From Mesorhizobium sp. J428 (lineage in GTDB: Bacteria > Pseudomonadota > Alphaproteobacteria > Rhizobiales > Rhizobiaceae), in contig NZ_JAJOMX010000001.1 in the NCBI RefSeq assembly GCF_024699925.1, forward strand, positions 372,001-436,000: a DNA stretch of 64,000 nt. Reading direction: 5' to 3'. This document shows, piece by piece, positions 20,339 through 29,244 of the stretch (position 1 is its first letter; every line of letters starts with the position of its first letter). Below the pieces are notes generated by a model. That model saw only the letters and a list, made by a program, of their open reading frames with translations. It was not told where the DNA came from and made no database searches. The position numbers and the translations under genes are program-made.

Positions 20339-21511
20339 ATGAGGCACGTTCTAGCCATACTGGTTTTGCTCACATTTTGGTCGACGGCTTCACTGGCCCA
20401 ATCTCCGCTGAACAATTCCGCGACGGTCGACAACAGATTGACCGACGCTTTGACAGATGTCGTGATTAGGAATTCTGAAGCGAGCAGCTTGCGAGAAAAA
20501 AACCGACTCGTTCGGGTGCGAAAGGATGCCCAGGAACGATTGAAACGACTTTCGGATTTCGAGAACGATGTCACATCTTATGACATGGCTTATGCGCGTC
20601 GAGTAGCAGGTGTCATCGGGGGGATTGCGGAACTAATCAAAGAGAATCCTCCGACAGAGAAAGAAAAGTACCAGGAAATACTAACAAAATATTCGATACG
20701 TAGTAATGACGATTTTTTGAGCATAAAAACGGGATATGTTAGCGAAGCGAATATTGTAGAACTCTCCGAAAAATATCCAGACGAATTCAGTATTAACGAC
20801 GCTCTCGTCAATGAAATTAAAGAGCAAGGAAAAGACGATGGATTGAGTCTTCCTACGCTGACATATGCATGTCGAATCGAAACCGGAAGGGTGTTAGTGC
20901 AGCTAGGCGGAAACTCTGCAACAATCGATCCCTCTCAATTCCCCCGCATGCTGATGTATTGCGAAAGCTCCATAAAGAAATTTAGCAGAGAACTTGATAA
21001 ATTTTCCAGGACCAGCGAAATTATTGTAAGCTACATCTCAAAAATAAAAGAATACATTAACACAGGTATAAGTGCAATTAACACAAGGATAGAGGATCTT
21101 GAAGAAGATATTTTGTCAATTTCAAAATTAAAGCGTGAAGACCCTGAATATCTTGAAAGAGATATAAGCAATCAAATGCTAATCGCGATAGCGATTACAA
21201 TTAGTATATTCGCTGGCATTATGGCGTCTGTTATGTGGGCAATCATTAAATTGGCCACTGCAGAAAACAAAAATCAAGATGAAACGACCAGATTCACTTA
21301 TCCCATCTTCCTTGAGCTTGTAACAGTATTTGTCCTGACTGTAACGATTCTTATACTCGGTCTGACGAACAAGCTCGAGAACGAAGCCTTGGCCGCCTTG
21401 ATAGGCGGGATATCTGGGTATGTGCTTGGGCGGATCAAGCAGTCGAGCGAAAAGCAGGCGGTAGCGGCGACACCACCGCCTTCACCGGCTCCGCCTCAGC
21501 CGGTGGTCTGA
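20339..21511 (+). CDS. AT-rich orphan: secreted coiled-coil membrane protein
   Basis: A 390 aa protein with a signal peptide (cleavage likely after residue 20, TASLAQ), a long predominantly helical charged region, two cysteines, then two transmembrane helices (about 279-302 and 323-341) and a Pro-rich tail (PPPSPAPPQP). The gene is strikingly AT-rich with ATA, AGA and TTA codons unlike the flanking genes, suggesting recent acquisition. GGGGGG precedes the ATG at 20339. No family recognised. Confidence 0.75.
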   Translation: MRHVLAILVLLTFWSTASLAQSPLNNSATVDNRLTDALTDVVIRNSEASSLREKNRLVRVRKDAQERLKRLSDFENDVTSYDMAYARRVAGVIGGIAELIKENPPTEKEKYQEILTKYSIRSNDDFLSIKTGYVSEANIVELSEKYPDEFSINDALVNEIKEQGKDDGLSLPTLTYACRIETGRVLVQLGGNSATIDPSQFPRMLMYCESSIKKFSRELDKFSRTSEIIVSYISKIKEYINTGISAINTRIEDLEEDILSISKLKREDPEYLERDISNQMLIAIAITISIFAGIMASVMWAIIKLATAENKNQDETTRFTYPIFLELVTVFVLTVTILILGLTNKLENEALAALIGGISGYVLGRIKQSSEKQAVAATPPPSPAPPQPVV

Positions 21512-21540
21512 CGGGTTGCCCAAATTCCTTTCGGGTATCG

Positions 21541-23730
21541 TCACGCCGCCTTCACCTTCGCCCGGCGCGGCAGGTGCGCGACGACGTTCTCGATCATCCG
21601 CATGCCGGCATTCTGGCCGAGCGTCATGATCGATTCCGGATGGAACTGCACCGCCGCGATCGGCTCGTTGCGGTGTTCGAAGGCCATGATGACGCCGTCC
21701 TCCGTCTCCGCCGTCACCAGGAACTCGTCGGGCAGCCGCACCGGATCTGCAAAGATCGAGTGGTAGCGGCCAACGGTGACTTCTTTCGGAAGGCCCGAGA
21801 AGACGATGCCCTGCTTGTTGATGCGGATGCGCGACGGCTTGCCGTGCATCGGCACGTGAAGCTGGCGCAGCTCGCCGCCATAGGCCTCGGCCAGTGCTTG
21901 CAGGCCGAGGCACACGCCGAAGATCGGCAGCCCCCGCGCCCGCGAGCGCTTGATCGTCGCCTTGCAGTCGAAGTCGGCCGGCGTGCCGGGCCCCGGCGAC
22001 AGGACGACGAGATCCGGGCTGAAGCGGTCGAACACCTCGTCCGGCACCGGCGTGCGCACGGTGGTCACGTTGGCGCCGGTCTGGCGGAAGTAGTTAGCGA
22101 GCGTATGAACGAACGAGTCCTCGTGGTCGACGAGCAGGATGTTGACCCCCTCGCCCACCCGCGCCGGCATGCGCTGCGTGACCGCGGCGTTGCCGGCCTT
22201 GGCCTCGCGGATCGCCGCCAGCATCGCCGACGCCTTCAGCTCGGTCTCGGCCTCTTCCTCGGCCGGGTCGGAATCGTAGAGCAGCGTCGCGCCCGCGCGC
22301 ACCTCGGCGATGCCGTCCTGGATGCGAATAGTTCGCAGCGTCAGACCCGTGTTCAGGTCGCCGTTGAAATGCACCATGCCGATCGCGCCGCCATACCAGG
22401 CGCGCTGGCTCTTCTCGTTCTGCTCGATGAAGCGCATCGCCCACAGCTTCGGCGCGCCGGTGACCGTCACGGCCCAGGCGTGCGACAGGAAGGCGTCGAA
22501 CGCATCCATGCCCTCGCGCAGCCGGCCTTCGATGTGGTCGACGGTGTGGATCAGCCGCGAATACATCTCGATCTGGCGGCGGCCGATCACCTTGACGGAG
22601 CCTGGCTCGCAGACGCGGCTCTTGTCGTTGCGGTCGACGTCCGAGCACATGGTGAGCTCGGACTCGTCCTTCTTCGAATTCAACAGCTTGAGGATCTGTT
22701 CTGAATCGGAAATTGCATCATCGCCGCGCCGGATCGTGCCGGAGATAGGGCAGGTCTCGACCCGGCGGCCGTTCACGCGCACGAACATCTCCGGCGAGGC
22801 GCCGATCAGATATTCGTTGTCGCCGAGATTGATGAAGAAGGAATAGGGCGACGGGTTGATCGCCTTCAGCCGGCGGCAGATCTCCGACGGCGTCGTCTCG
22901 CAGCGCTCGTAGAACATCTGGCCGGGCACGACCTCGAACAGGTCGCCGCGCTTGAAGGAGAACTTCGCCTTCTCCACCAGCCTGGCATATTCGCCGGGCT
23001 CGTGGTCGCCGCGCGGGGGGATGCGGTCGGAAGTCTTGAACGGCTTCTCCTCGCCGCCGCGTGGCAAGCCCTCGGTCGAATGTCCGGCAACGGCGAAGTC
23101 GTAGTGGTCGTGCCAGGCCTGGGCGGTGTAATGGTCGACGACGAGGATCTCGTCCGGCAGGAACAGGACCAGGTCGCGCTGGCCGCGCGAGCGGTCGAGC
23201 TTCAGTTCGACGGGATCGAACTGGAAGGCAAGGTCATAGCCGAAAGCGCCGTAGAGGCCGAGATTGGAGTCTTCGCCGGTCTTGTAGAGCGCCACGATGG
23301 CGCGCAGCACGGTGAAGACGGACGGGACGCGGCTGCGTTCCTCCTCCGAGAACACCCGGCCGGGCTCGGCGATCTTCAACGCGATCAGCGCATCCGTCGC
23401 CTCCACCACCGCCACGTCGGCAAGCGCGCCGATCACCTTGCGGATCGCCGGCAGCATCGCCTCGCCGCGCCTGTTAAGCGCCTCGATCCGCAGGTTGCGG
23501 CCGATCGCGGTGATCGACACCGGCGGATCGATGATCGCCGTGTCCCAGCGCGTATAGCGGCCGGGATATTCGTAGTTGGAGGAGAAGACCGCGCCGCGGC
23601 GGGAGCTCAGCGCGTCGATATAGGTGTCGATCGCGCCCTCGTAGGGCGTGGGGCTGCGTCGTCGCGTGACCTCAACGCCGCCTTCCGTTGTGAAGCGCTC
23701 CGCGCCGTCGACCAAATGTTCCGTGCTCAT
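21541..23730 (-). CDS. trpE(G): anthranilate synthase, fused TrpE-TrpG
   Basis: Converts chorismate and glutamine to anthranilate. The TrpE part spans about residues 1-515 with PISGTIRRG and the [15 protein letters not shown] motif; after a short linker, the TrpG glutamine amidotransferase (about 527-715) has PGPGTP, the nucleophile in [16 protein letters not shown] (Cys near 607) and HPES (His near 697). The fusion is typical of Rhizobiales. It lies behind trpL and an intrinsic terminator, so it is controlled by attenuation. Confidence 0.96.
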   Translation of the reverse strand: MSTEHLVDGAERFTTEGGVEVTRRRSPTPYEGAIDTYIDALSSRRGAVFSSNYEYPGRYTRWDTAIIDPPVSITAIGRNLRIEALNRRGEAMLPAIRKVIGALADVAVVEATDALIALKIAEPGRVFSEEERSRVPSVFTVLRAIVALYKTGEDSNLGLYGAFGYDLAFQFDPVELKLDRSRGQRDLVLFLPDEILVVDHYTAQAWHDHYDFAVAGHSTEGLPRGGEEKPFKTSDRIPPRGDHEPGEYARLVEKAKFSFKRGDLFEVVPGQMFYERCETTPSEICRRLKAINPSPYSFFINLGDNEYLIGASPEMFVRVNGRRVETCPISGTIRRGDDAISDSEQILKLLNSKKDESELTMCSDVDRNDKSRVCEPGSVKVIGRRQIEMYSRLIHTVDHIEGRLREGMDAFDAFLSHAWAVTVTGAPKLWAMRFIEQNEKSQRAWYGGAIGMVHFNGDLNTGLTLRTIRIQDGIAEVRAGATLLYDSDPAEEEAETELKASAMLAAIREAKAGNAAVTQRMPARVGEGVNILLVDHEDSFVHTLANYFRQTGANVTTVRTPVPDEVFDRFSPDLVVLSPGPGTPADFDCKATIKRSRARGLPIFGVCLGLQALAEAYGGELRQLHVPMHGKPSRIRINKQGIVFSGLPKEVTVGRYHSIFADPVRLPDEFLVTAETEDGVIMAFEHRNEPIAAVQFHPESIMTLGQNAGMRMIENVVAHLPRRAKVKAA

Positions 23731-23771
23731 CCTGCTCTCCGTTCCCCTTTGAGGCGGCCGGGGCGGAAAAT

Positions 23772-23804
23772 GAAAAATGGCCGCCCGGATATTCCGTTGC
23801 GGCC
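23772..23804 (-). terminator. trp attenuator terminator
   Basis: On the minus strand a stem GGCCGC-aa-CGG-aatat-CCG-g-GCGGCC is followed by ATTTTTC, a canonical Rho-independent terminator between trpL and trpE(G). An alternative pairing with the region over the Trp codons would form the antiterminator. Confidence 0.85.
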
Positions 23805-23835
23805 ACCTGTGATTAGTACACGCGTGACGGGGCCG

Positions 23836-23883
23836 CTAGAGAGCGGGCCACCACCAGTTCGCGTTGATCGACTTCAAGATCAT
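23836..23883 (-). CDS. trpL: trp leader peptide
   Basis: A 15-residue peptide, MILKSINANWWWPAL, with three consecutive Trp codons, placed 153 bases ahead of trpE(G) and before a terminator hairpin. It matches the arrangement of Sinorhizobium trpL, where stalling at the Trp codons controls read-through and the released leader RNA can act in trans. The trans role here is only inferred by analogy. Confidence 0.9.
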   Translation of the reverse strand: MILKSINANWWWPAL

Positions 23884-23891
23884 GGTGGAAC

Positions 23892-23919
23892 GCATAGCCG
23901 CGAACGCGGCCATGCGCAA
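23892..23919 (-). promoter_or_regulatory. predicted trpL promoter
   Basis: TTGCGC (23914-23919), a 16-base spacer, CTATGC (23892-23897) and 8 bases to the trpL ATG. The geometry is identical to that before leuL. With a -10 box this close, transcription would start at or next to the ATG. Confidence 0.6.
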
Positions 23920-23935
23920 CTGGAGAATTGCGGCC

Positions 23936-24322
23936 CTATGCCAGCGCCGCGCGCGTCCGCAGCACCATGAACAGGAACGTCAGCATCGACAGAAGTGCAG
24001 CGAACGCGCCAAGGACGGCGAAGAGCTCGGTCTGGCCCTGAATCGCCAGGATGATGCCGGGAAACATCAGCCACACCGAGAGCGTCGCCAGTCCGAAATG
24101 GACCTTGGCCAGCGGGCTTTCCGCCGCCGCCGGAACGAGGTGATAATAGACGCCGAACAGGGCCATGGTCGCCCAGCCGACGAGGTTGAGATGGCCGTGC
24201 GCCGGCGCGAGCGTATGGTCGTGCGACGCCGCCATCCAGATGCCGAACAGCATGCCGAGCGTCACGTAGACGACGGCGGATCCGAAGAACCAGAACGCAA
24301 TTCCCCGCATGTTTCTCTCCAT
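23936..24322 (-). CDS. mini heme-copper-oxidase subunit I-like membrane protein
   Basis: A 128 aa protein with four transmembrane helices. HGHLNLVGWATMALFGVYYH closely resembles the helix of heme-copper oxidase/nitric oxide reductase subunit I that bears a heme-ligand histidine, and the first helix also fits. The rest of subunit I, including the copper site, is absent, so this is a standalone truncated relative and not an oxidase. Function unknown. AAGGGG precedes the ATG at 24322. Confidence 0.7.
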   Translation of the reverse strand: MERNMRGIAFWFFGSAVVYVTLGMLFGIWMAASHDHTLAPAHGHLNLVGWATMALFGVYYHLVPAAAESPLAKVHFGLATLSVWLMFPGIILAIQGQTELFAVLGAFAALLSMLTFLFMVLRTRAALA

Positions 24323-24402
24323 TGGACATTCCCCTTGGGAAGATTACGCGTCTGCCGCCGGATTCGCCATCGGCGCGGCAGACTGTCCGCCGGATTTTTC
24401 GC

Positions 24403-25119
24403 TCAGCCTTCGCCCTCGCGGCCGCGCAGGGCCCGCAGCGCCGCCACGGCCAGCCAGCTGAGGCTGGCCCAGGCAATGCCGAACGCCCAGCCCGCCGCCA
24501 CGTCGCTCGGCCAGTGCACCCCGAGATAGATGCGGCTGATACCGATCGAGACGGTGAGGAGCAGGGCGACCACGAGGACGTAGACCCGGATCGCGGTCGA
24601 ATCGACCAGCCGCACGATCAGCGAGGCAAGCGTGAGGTAGACCACCGCGCTCATCGCCGCATGGCCGCTCGGGAAGCTCGCCGTGTGCACGGTTACCAGC
24701 TGCTCGACCACGTCGGGACGCGGCCGGTCGTAAAGCACCTTGAGAAGCTGGCTGACCGCCGTGCCCGACACAACCGCGAGCACAGTGAACAGCGCCGGCC
24801 CGAACATGCGGGCGACGATGAGATAGCCGACCACGAGCGCGACGATGATGGTCAAGAGCGGATAGCCGCCGAGTGCGGTGAGCTCCGCCATGAATTCGCG
24901 GAACCAGGGCGGTCCCAGCGGCGTCGCGAGGTCGTCCGGCTGGCGGAAGGCCATGAGCAGCCCCCGGTCGAGCGCATCGAACTCGGCCTCCGACACCTCG
25001 TCGGCGATCTGCAGGAAGGCGTAGGCGCCGACGCCCGCGATCGCGGCGAGGACAAAGGGGGCGGAGGTGATGGGCAGGTCGCGAAGGCCGCGGACGAGGT
25101 CGGTGATACGGTTCTTCAT
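24403..25119 (-). CDS. PAP2 family phosphatase
   Basis: A 238 aa membrane phosphatase. The three PAP2 motifs are KVLYDRPRP, SFPSGHA and SRIYLGVHWPSDV, supplying the catalytic His residues facing the periplasm. About six helices. Likely dephosphorylates a lipid phosphate such as undecaprenyl pyrophosphate or phosphatidylglycerol phosphate, though the substrate cannot be told. The ATG at 25119 begins the sequence MKNRITDL just before the first helix; upstream in-frame sequence is not protein-like. Confidence 0.9.
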   Translation of the reverse strand: MKNRITDLVRGLRDLPITSAPFVLAAIAGVGAYAFLQIADEVSEAEFDALDRGLLMAFRQPDDLATPLGPPWFREFMAELTALGGYPLLTIIVALVVGYLIVARMFGPALFTVLAVVSGTAVSQLLKVLYDRPRPDVVEQLVTVHTASFPSGHAAMSAVVYLTLASLIVRLVDSTAIRVYVLVVALLLTVSIGISRIYLGVHWPSDVAAGWAFGIAWASLSWLAVAALRALRGREGEG

Positions 25120-25303
25120 GTCTGCCTTTGTCCCGTCAGGATGCGTTTGACATACGCGCCAAAGGCGACGGTGGGCAATGCGGCCGCGCCGTCCGCCGGG
25201 GCAAAAAGGCGGCGGCGAAAAAATCTGCTGTAAACTGTCGAATGCGGGAAGCTCCGCGCGACATTCGTCCGGCACGCAAAAGTGGCCGGAAAGGAACATC
25301 ACC

Positions 25304-25666
25304 ATGCAGCACATGCTTCTCATTCACGTTGACGAAACGAAGATGCCCAAGGTCCCGACCAACGAGACCTATCAGATGGCGGCCGCCTACAATGCCTATA
25401 CCGAGGCGCTGAAGAAGGCGGGCGTCCTTCTGGCGGGCGAACGGCTGAAGCCCTCCGGGACCGCCGCCGCCGTGCGCGTTCGCGACGATAGGACGGAGGT
25501 CCTCGACGGGCCCTTCGCCGACACGAAGGAACAACTCGGCGGCTACTACCTGATCGAGGCGCCGGACATGGATTCGGCGGTGCAGTGGGCCGCCCGCTGC
25601 CCCGGCTCCTCCACCGGCACGGTCGAGGTGCGCGAGGTATGGCCAGCCATGGCCCCGGCCAATTGA
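25304..25666 (+). CDS. YCII-related DGPF protein
   Basis: A 120 aa ferredoxin-like YCII-related protein with the diagnostic VLDGPFADTKEQLGGYYLIE block. Such DGPF proteins are encoded next to ECF42 sigma factors in many bacteria; here the sigma factor start lies inside its 3' end. The biochemical role is unknown. AAGGAA is seven bases before the ATG. Confidence 0.88.
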   Translation: MQHMLLIHVDETKMPKVPTNETYQMAAAYNAYTEALKKAGVLLAGERLKPSGTAAAVRVRDDRTEVLDGPFADTKEQLGGYYLIEAPDMDSAVQWAARCPGSSTGTVEVREVWPAMAPAN

Positions 25667-26922
25667 ACGCCGACGGCCCGGCTTCGGCGGCGCGGGCGGC
25701 GGCCGAACGCGCCGCCCGCGACAGCTACGGCAGGCTGGTCGCCTATCTCGCGGCGCACACGCGCGACATCGCCGGCGCGGAGGACGCGCTGGCGGATGCG
25801 TTCGCCAGTGCGCTCGCCCAGTGGCCGACGAGCGGCGTCCCGCAGAAGCCCGAGGCCTGGCTGCTTGCCGTCGCCCGCCGCAGGCAGGTCGACGCGAGCC
25901 GGAGACGGCGCACGGCCGATGCCGCGAGGGAGCATGTCGCCATGATCGAGGACGAGCGCAGCGGCATCGCGGCGGACGAAGGCTTTCCCGACGAGCGGCT
26001 GAAGCTGATGTTCGCCTGCGCGGCCCCGGAGATCGAGCCGGCGATGCGCGCGCCGCTGATCCTGCAGACCCTGCTCGGCTTCGACGCCGCCACCATCGGC
26101 GCCGCGTTCCTGGTTTCTCCAGCCACGATGGGCCAGCGCCTGGTCCGCGCCAAGTCGCGCATCCGGCAGAAGGCCGTGCCGTTGCGGATTCCGGAGCGAT
26201 CGGACATGCCCGGACGCCTCGACGCAGTCCTGGCCGCGATCTACGCCGCCTTCGCGGAAGGATGGAGCGACGCGGCGGGCGCGGATGCGCGCCGCACCAA
26301 TCTCGCCGGCGAGGCGATCTGGCTCGGGCGCGTCCTCTCGGCTCTGTTGCCGTCGGAGCCTGAGGTGCTGGGCCTTCTGGCTCTGATGCTGTTCGCGGAA
26401 GGCCGCAGCGCCGCGCGGCGCACGGCCGCCGGGGCTTACGTGCCGCTCGCCGAACAGGACGTCGCCGCGTGGAACGACGAGCTGATCGACGAGGCCGAGG
26501 CGCTGCTTCTGCGCGCCAGCCGTTTCGGCGCCTTCGGCCGCTATCAGATCGAGGCTGCGGTCCAGTCGGCGCATTGCGCCCGCAGGCGGACGCGGCATGT
26601 AGACTGGCCGGCGATCCGGCTTCTCTACGAGGCGCTGGCCGGGATCTGTCCCTCCCCGGTGGTGGCCGTCAACCTCGCCGTCGCCATTGCCGAGACCGAC
26701 GGGCCCGGCGCCGGCCTGAGACATCTGGACGCCGTGGCGGACGATGCACGGCTGACGGACTACCAGCCCTACTGGGCCGCGCGCGCCGACCTCCTCGCCC
26801 GCTGCGGAGACGTGCACGAGGCCAGGCTCGCCTATGAGCGCGCCACCGGCCTGCAGAGCGATCCGGCTGCAAGGGCGTTTCTGATTGCCCGTCGCGAGCG
26901 GCTCGGCGCCAGCCTCAACTGA
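25639..26922 (+). CDS. ECF42-type RNA polymerase sigma factor
   Basis: A 427 aa extracytoplasmic function sigma factor with an N-terminal sigma2/sigma4 core (GFDAATIGAAFLVSPATMGQRL is the region 4 helix-turn-helix) and a long C-terminal TPR-like extension of about 230 residues. No anti-sigma factor is adjacent; in ECF42 the extension is thought to control activity. It overlaps the DGPF gene by 28 bases. The start at 25639 (GAGGT upstream) is the first without a stop-free run into the DGPF frame. Confidence 0.88.
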   Translation: MASHGPGQLNADGPASAARAAAERAARDSYGRLVAYLAAHTRDIAGAEDALADAFASALAQWPTSGVPQKPEAWLLAVARRRQVDASRRRRTADAAREHVAMIEDERSGIAADEGFPDERLKLMFACAAPEIEPAMRAPLILQTLLGFDAATIGAAFLVSPATMGQRLVRAKSRIRQKAVPLRIPERSDMPGRLDAVLAAIYAAFAEGWSDAAGADARRTNLAGEAIWLGRVLSALLPSEPEVLGLLALMLFAEGRSAARRTAAGAYVPLAEQDVAAWNDELIDEAEALLLRASRFGAFGRYQIEAAVQSAHCARRRTRHVDWPAIRLLYEALAGICPSPVVAVNLAVAIAETDGPGAGLRHLDAVADDARLTDYQPYWAARADLLARCGDVHEARLAYERATGLQSDPAARAFLIARRERLGASLN

Positions 26923-26952
26923 CGCGGGCGCCAGAAGGGTGTATCCGGCCCC

Positions 26953-27825
26953 TCAGCGCAGCGGCTCGCCCGGCTGGAATGCCTTGCGGATCATCTCCGC
27001 CATGCCGAGGATGGCCGCACTCGAACGGCGCGGGTTGCGCTTGAGGATGACCCGCGAGGCGTCGATCGGCGGAAAGCCGTCCGCGGCCGTCAGCTCGCGG
27101 CAGTCGGACGGGATCACGCTGCGCGACAGCGAGGCAATCGCGAGCCCCGCAGAGGCCACGCTGACGAGGCCCGCCAGCGTGTCGCTGGTATAGGCGACGC
27201 GGTAACGGATGCCGTAGCGCTGCAGCGAGGCGATGGCGAAACGCGAGCACCAGTTCGATTCATCGTTGAACAGAGCCACCGGGACGGGATCCCGGTCTTC
27301 CAGACGATAGCCGACCGACGCCGCCCAGACCGTGGGGTCCACGCACAGGACGTCATGTTCCAGCTGCCGGTCGGGCACATAGGCGACCACCAGATCAAGC
27401 TGATCCTGGTCAAGCGCGGCAAGCTGTTTGACCGAGGTGGCCGATCGAACCGTGACCTCGACGGCCGGATGCCGCTCGGCGAAGGCTGCGAGCGCGCGCG
27501 GCAGGATCGTCTGGCCCCATTCCTCCGGCACGCCGATCCGCACCGGCCCGTCCAGCGGCGTGGTGCGGATGGCGACAGCCGTCTCGTCAAGCAGCCCGAC
27601 GACGCGCCGCGCATAGGGCAGCAGCTGGTCGCCGCGTGGCGTCAGCGCCACGCCGCGCGGCCCGCGCGCGAACAGGGCTTCCCCCACGCCCTCCTCCAGC
27701 CGCCTCACCTGCATGCTGACCGCCGATTGCGTGCGGCCGACGCGCTCGGCGGCGCGGGTGACGTTCCCGGTCTCGGCAACCGCGAGGAAGGTGCGCAGAA
27801 GGTCGCTTTCGAGCGGAACGGTCAT
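26953..27825 (-). CDS. LysR family transcriptional regulator
   Basis: A 290 aa LysR-type regulator: N-terminal helix-turn-helix around GNVTRAAERVGRTQSAVSMQVRRLE, then a periplasmic-binding-protein-like effector domain. It diverges from the small DUF1127 gene at 27923, a common target arrangement. Effector unknown. The ATG at 27825 begins MTVPLESDLL. Confidence 0.92.
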   Translation of the reverse strand: MTVPLESDLLRTFLAVAETGNVTRAAERVGRTQSAVSMQVRRLEEGVGEALFARGPRGVALTPRGDQLLPYARRVVGLLDETAVAIRTTPLDGPVRIGVPEEWGQTILPRALAAFAERHPAVEVTVRSATSVKQLAALDQDQLDLVVAYVPDRQLEHDVLCVDPTVWAASVGYRLEDRDPVPVALFNDESNWCSRFAIASLQRYGIRYRVAYTSDTLAGLVSVASAGLAIASLSRSVIPSDCRELTAADGFPPIDASRVILKRNPRRSSAAILGMAEMIRKAFQPGEPLR

Positions 27826-27922
27826 CGGTCGCCATCAGCAAAAACGATTTCTGGCATTGTCACTATTCGTTTGTCGAATGTCAAACGGAGCGAGATCGTA
27901 GGCCAAATCCAAGGACACGCAC

Positions 27923-28159
27923 ATGGCCGAGATCTGCCCCGCCCGCGAAGGAACCCTGCTGATGCGCCTCCTCGCTGCCTGGCGCCGCCGGCGCGACGAT
28001 GCCGTCCGACGCCGCACCGTCGAGCACCTTGTCGCCCGGGGCGACGCGCGCCTGCTGGAGGACACCGGCATGGAGCGCACGGAGGCGGAGGCGCTGATCG
28101 AACGGCGGCGGCTGCACCGCGTGGCGGAACTGACCGGCCTGCGCGGCCGCGGTTCTTGA
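27923..28159 (+). CDS. DUF1127 domain-containing small protein
   Basis: A 78 aa basic protein with a DUF1127/YjiS-like segment, HLVARGDARLLEDTGMERTEAEAL. Such proteins are small regulators, some tied to RNA or phosphate/carbon metabolism in alphaproteobacteria. It is divergent to the LysR gene and 10 bases from the convergent cytochrome b gene. A shorter start at 27962 is possible. Confidence 0.75.
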   Translation: MAEICPAREGTLLMRLLAAWRRRRDDAVRRRTVEHLVARGDARLLEDTGMERTEAEALIERRRLHRVAELTGLRGRGS

Positions 28160-28169
28160 ACGCAGCGCC

Positions 28170-28709
28170 TCAGGCGCGGCCGAGCCCCATGCGGCCGAGA
28201 AGCCGGTCCCTGAGCGCGAACTGGTGGTAGAAGGCGGCGGCGACGTGCAGCGCCACCAGGCCGATGAGCAGCCAGGCGAAAAGGCCGTGCGGCCCGCGCG
28301 GCGCGAAATTCTCGAAGTCGGGCAGCGCCCCCTCTCCCGCGCCGAAGAGCACACTCCCGGCGCCAGACAGCACGATCGTTCCGATGCCGCTGCCGCCGAG
28401 AAGCAGGATGATCAGGTAGAAGGCATAGTGCACGCCATGCGCCGCAAGCGCCTGCCAGCGCGGCGTCGCTGCCGTGTCGGCCGGCCGCGTGTCGGCGAGC
28501 ACCCACCACAGGATACGCAGCACCGTCAGCGCCAGCACGGCCACTCCCGTCACCACGTGGAAACGCAGGATGTTCACCGCTCCCGCCTCGCCTGATGCGC
28601 TCTCGGCCGCGAGGCCCGAGCCGACCATTGCGAGGATCGCGACGGCCGTGACCCAGTGCATCGTCCGGGCGACGGAACCATAGCGGATTGCATCGCTCTT
28701 CAACGCCAT
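28170..28709 (-). CDS. cytochrome b561-type protein
   Basis: A 179 aa four-helix di-heme cytochrome b of the inner membrane. Histidines at TMHWVTAV, RFHVVTGV, AAHGVHYAF and LVALHVAAAFYHQF fit the four axial ligands. It probably shuttles electrons to or from quinone. A strong AAGGAGG five bases upstream fixes the start at 28709 rather than nine codons earlier. It diverges from a MarR regulator whose start overlaps a small palindrome. Confidence 0.88.
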   Translation of the reverse strand: MALKSDAIRYGSVARTMHWVTAVAILAMVGSGLAAESASGEAGAVNILRFHVVTGVAVLALTVLRILWWVLADTRPADTAATPRWQALAAHGVHYAFYLIILLLGGSGIGTIVLSGAGSVLFGAGEGALPDFENFAPRGPHGLFAWLLIGLVALHVAAAFYHQFALRDRLLGRMGLGRA

Positions 28710-28766
28710 GACATCCTCCTTGATCGATGGGTGCAATGGGATTTATATAGCATACGATGTAAATGG

Positions 28767-28778
28767 ATAGCAAGCTAT
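28767..28778. promoter_or_regulatory. possible MarR operator
   Basis: A perfect 5-bp inverted repeat ATAGC-aa-GCTAT straddling the marR start, in the AT-rich 67-base divergent gap. Placement fits autoregulation and control of the cytochrome gene. A second imperfect unit, CATacgATG, lies 14 bases away. Confidence 0.4.
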
Positions 28779-29232
28779 GTTTTATGATCGATTCCGCTCG
28801 ACGGGTTACATGACCAACTGGGCAGCGCGCCTTCTGGCGCGGACGATCGATACGCGGCTGAAGCCAATCGGAATGTCGTCGGGCTACATGCCGGTGATGT
28901 TCGCCCTGGCGCATGGCGCGGCGCTGTCGCAGCGCGCGCTGACCGAATTCGCAGAGATCGAGCAGCCGACCATGGCGGCCACGCTGTCGCGCATGGAGCG
29001 CGACGGGCTGATCCGGCGCCGCCCCGACCCCGAGGACCGCCGCGCCTGGCTCTATTCGCTGAGCCCGGAAGGCCTGGAGAAGAGCATCAAGGTGCGCGAG
29101 GCGGGCCGCGAGATCAACGAGGCGGCGCTCGCCGGCCTGTCGGAGGCCGAGCGCGAGGCGCTGCTGGCGGGCCTGGCCAAGGTAGTTGCAAATCTCGAAA
29201 CGTTTCTCGGAAGCGCGAAGGCCACGCGATAG
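28777..29232 (+). CDS. MarR family transcriptional regulator
   Basis: A 151 aa winged-helix MarR regulator. RALTEFAEIEQPTMAATLSRMERDGLIRRRPDPEDRRAW spans the recognition helix and wing. It diverges from cytochrome b561, the likely target. The ATG at 28777 has only a weak ribosome site; an ATG at 28810 is an alternative. Confidence 0.88.
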   Translation: MFYDRFRSTGYMTNWAARLLARTIDTRLKPIGMSSGYMPVMFALAHGAALSQRALTEFAEIEQPTMAATLSRMERDGLIRRRPDPEDRRAWLYSLSPEGLEKSIKVREAGREINEAALAGLSEAEREALLAGLAKVVANLETFLGSAKATR

Positions 29233-29244
29233 CCGGAGCATCGT

